A stretch of 64,000 nt of DNA, from NCBI RefSeq assembly GCF_001038625.1, contig NZ_CP011803.1:4402001-4466000 (forward strand), given 5' to 3'. The translations under genes and the position numbers were made by a program. Of this stretch, positions 62,626 through 64,000 are shown one piece after another. Every line of letters begins with the position of its first letter. Within the stretch, counting starts at the first letter, position 1. This DNA comes from Clostridium carboxidivorans P7. GTDB lineage: Bacteria; Bacillota; Clostridia; Clostridiales; Clostridiaceae. The notes beneath the pieces are model-generated. The model had not been told where the DNA came from and made no database searches. It saw only the letters and a list, made by a program, of their open reading frames with translations.

Positions 62626-63729
62626 TTAAGCCTCTCCCTTTTGTTTTGCAAAAATCATCCTTCCAGCTGCTGTTTGTAATACAGATGTAACTAATACATC
62701 TTTAGTTTCACCTATATACTTTCTACCACCTTCTACAACTATCATAGTTCCATCATCTAGGTACGCTACCCCTTGACCTGATTCTTTTCCATCCTTAACT
62801 ATTTGTATCCTCATTTCTTCACCTGGAAGAACTACTGGCTTCACTGAATTAGCAAGTTCATTTATATTCAAGACTGGAACCCCCTGAAATTCCGCAACCT
62901 TATTTAAGTTATAATCATTAGTTATTACCTTTCCATTTAAAACTTGAGCAAGCTTTAACAACTTAATGTCCACTTCCGGTATTTCTGGAAAATCCTTTTC
63001 GTAAATTTGTACATCTATATTCAATTCTTTTTGGATCTTATTTAATATATCCAAACCTCTTCTTCCTCTGTTTCTTTTTAATCCATCTGAAGAATCTGCT
63101 ATGTGTCTTAACTCTCCTAATACAAAGTTAGGTATTACTAAAGTACCTTCTACGAAACCCGTTTGACATATGTCAAATATTCTTCCATCTATTATTACAG
63201 AAGTATCTAAAACTTTAGCATTACCTTTAGAGTCTCCCTTGCTTTTTTTATCTTTATTAGCTGTAGATCTTCTAATACTTATACTAGAAAATAAGTTAAT
63301 TAGCTCATCTCTTTTTTTAACAGCTATTCTACCACCTAAAACCGCCATTACTACTGCAACAAATACTGCTAAAACTGCACCTATTACAGGAATACTAGCT
63401 AAAAGATTTACAAATAAGGCTGCTATTAGAAGTCCAACTATAGCTCCTGCAGTTCCAAATAACATTTCAGTAGCAGGAAGTTTTTGAGCACTTTTTTCAA
63501 TGTAATCCATAATTCTTATTATTATTGTATTAATCAAGGGTGATAATAAAAATAATATAATTCCAAAGAATAAAGAACATAAAATTAAAAATAAAACTGT
63601 TTTTATAGGGCTGTTGCTAGCATAACCAATTTTTACAAAGTAATTTGTATGGACTATTGCGTTGCCAATTAAATACCCCAGCATAAGTCCTATAATTGTA
63701 AAAATAACTCTTAATATTTTTTTAAGCAA
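62626..63729 (-). CDS. yacL: membrane PIN/TRAM-domain protein YacL
   Basis: A 367-residue protein with about four N-terminal membrane spans (roughly 1-140), a PIN nuclease-like domain (about 165-285: [41 protein letters not shown]) and a C-terminal TRAM domain ([17 protein letters not shown]). The PIN acidic residues are intact. The TTG at 63727-63729 follows GGGAGGTG. Function is not known. Confidence 0.9.
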   Translation of the reverse strand: MLKKILRVIFTIIGLMLGYLIGNAIVHTNYFVKIGYASNSPIKTVLFLILCSLFFGIILFLLSPLINTIIIRIMDYIEKSAQKLPATEMLFGTAGAIVGLLIAALFVNLLASIPVIGAVLAVFVAVVMAVLGGRIAVKKRDELINLFSSISIRRSTANKDKKSKGDSKGNAKVLDTSVIIDGRIFDICQTGFVEGTLVIPNFVLGELRHIADSSDGLKRNRGRRGLDILNKIQKELNIDVQIYEKDFPEIPEVDIKLLKLAQVLNGKVITNDYNLNKVAEFQGVPVLNINELANSVKPVVLPGEEMRIQIVKDGKESGQGVAYLDDGTMIVVEGGRKYIGETKDVLVTSVLQTAAGRMIFAKQKGEA

Positions 63730-63788
63730 AAGCCTCACCTCCCTTATTAATTATTAACAATCTTTTCATTTTTAAATCCTTAATATCT

Positions 63789-63817
63789 AATATATCTTAA
63801 TAAAATATTTTTTTCAA
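63789..63817 (-). promoter_or_regulatory. candidate sigma-A promoter of yacL-ispD
   Basis: TTGAAA (63812-63817), a 17-base spacer and TATATT (63789-63794) are read on the minus strand, between the carD-like gene and yacL. In such AT-rich DNA the match is only suggestive. Confidence 0.5.
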
Positions 63818-63840
63818 TAATACTAAATTTATTTAATAAA

Positions 63841-64000
63841 TTATTTACCTAATTTTCTTATTTCACCCAATGCAGCTTCAATTTTAATACCCAATAATAA
63901 TGCTATTTCACTTCCTACCATATTTTCAACTTTATCTAGTATCCTCCTTTCACCTGGTGGAATTGTTCCCTTGGATTTTAAATAATATAAATCACGTATT
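63841..64000 (-). CDS. CarD-family transcription regulator, C-terminal end only
   Basis: The last 52 residues of a gene entering from the right: IRDLYYLKSKGTIPPGERR, ILDKVENMVGSEIALLLGIK and a tail ending RKLGK. The helical ERRILDKVENMVGSEIA region resembles the C-terminal domain of CarD/CdnL proteins, which bind RNA polymerase beta. The same carD-yacL-ispD order is common in clostridia. The N-terminal part, which would confirm it, is outside. Confidence 0.75.
   Translation of the reverse strand, partial: IRDLYYLKSKGTIPPGERRILDKVENMVGSEIALLLGIKIEAALGEIRKLGK

Overview
The window is a low-GC, AT-rich bacterial chromosome segment from a Clostridium sensu stricto species. The evidence is strong GGAGG-type ribosome binding sites, TTG/GTG starts, the sporulation genes sigH and cwlD, and the ribosomal superoperon order. 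It also carries the B12-dependent methylaspartate pathway of glutamate fermentation, which is typical of C. tetani, C. cochlearium and C. tetanomorphum. Compared with my memory of the C. cochlearium and C. tetanomorphum enzymes, the proteins are clearly homologous but not identical, so I name no species. No rRNA, CRISPR array, prophage or intact transposon is visible. Almost everything is on the minus strand and is read right to left; the one clear plus-strand gene is at 1643-3652.

Layout from left to right. (1) 1-3.7 kb: ptsI (PTS enzyme I, 3' end off the window) is divergent from a sigma-54 enhancer-binding protein whose N-terminus is an HPr-like domain. A well-matched -24/-12 promoter precedes ptsI, and palindromes suited to the activator lie between the two genes. 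This looks like a PTS-sensing, sigma-54 control circuit and is the most interesting item here. (2) 3.7-4.7 kb: a membrane-anchored TPR protein and a structured, IS200/IS605-like remnant. (3) 4.7-16.4 kb: a complete glutamate-to-acetate-plus-pyruvate pathway, transcribed as gntR-glmS-glmL-glmE-mal-mesaconase alpha/beta-citD-citE-citF-citC-citX. Glutamate mutase, methylaspartate ammonia-lyase, mesaconase and citramalate lyase act in that order. At the head sit a promoter, a palindromic operator and a CodY-like box; a hairpin between mal and the mesaconase genes may tune downstream expression. (4) 16.6-21.8 kb: cwlD, the rplM-rpsI unit with its leader, truA, and the ECF transporter energy module ecfA1-ecfA2-ecfT. 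(5) 21.8-37.8 kb: the S10-spc-alpha ribosomal protein superoperon from rpsJ to rplQ, including secY, adk, map, infA and rpoA. It has a strong promoter and a long, GC-rich structured leader ahead of rpsJ. (6) 37.8-55.3 kb: tuf copy 1, fusA, rpsG, rpsL, an L7Ae-like gene, rpoC, rpoB, rplL, rplJ (with an L10-type leader), rplA, rplK, nusG, secE, rpmG, tuf copy 2 and two tRNAs. (7) 55.2-64 kb: sigH, yacP (rae1), rlmB, thyX, mrnC, cysS, proS, ispD, yacL and the end of a carD-like gene.

Starts were moved inward from the longest open frame wherever a ribosome binding site clearly decided them. Promoters, operators and leaders are read by eye; family names rest on recognised motifs and gene order, and no search was run.
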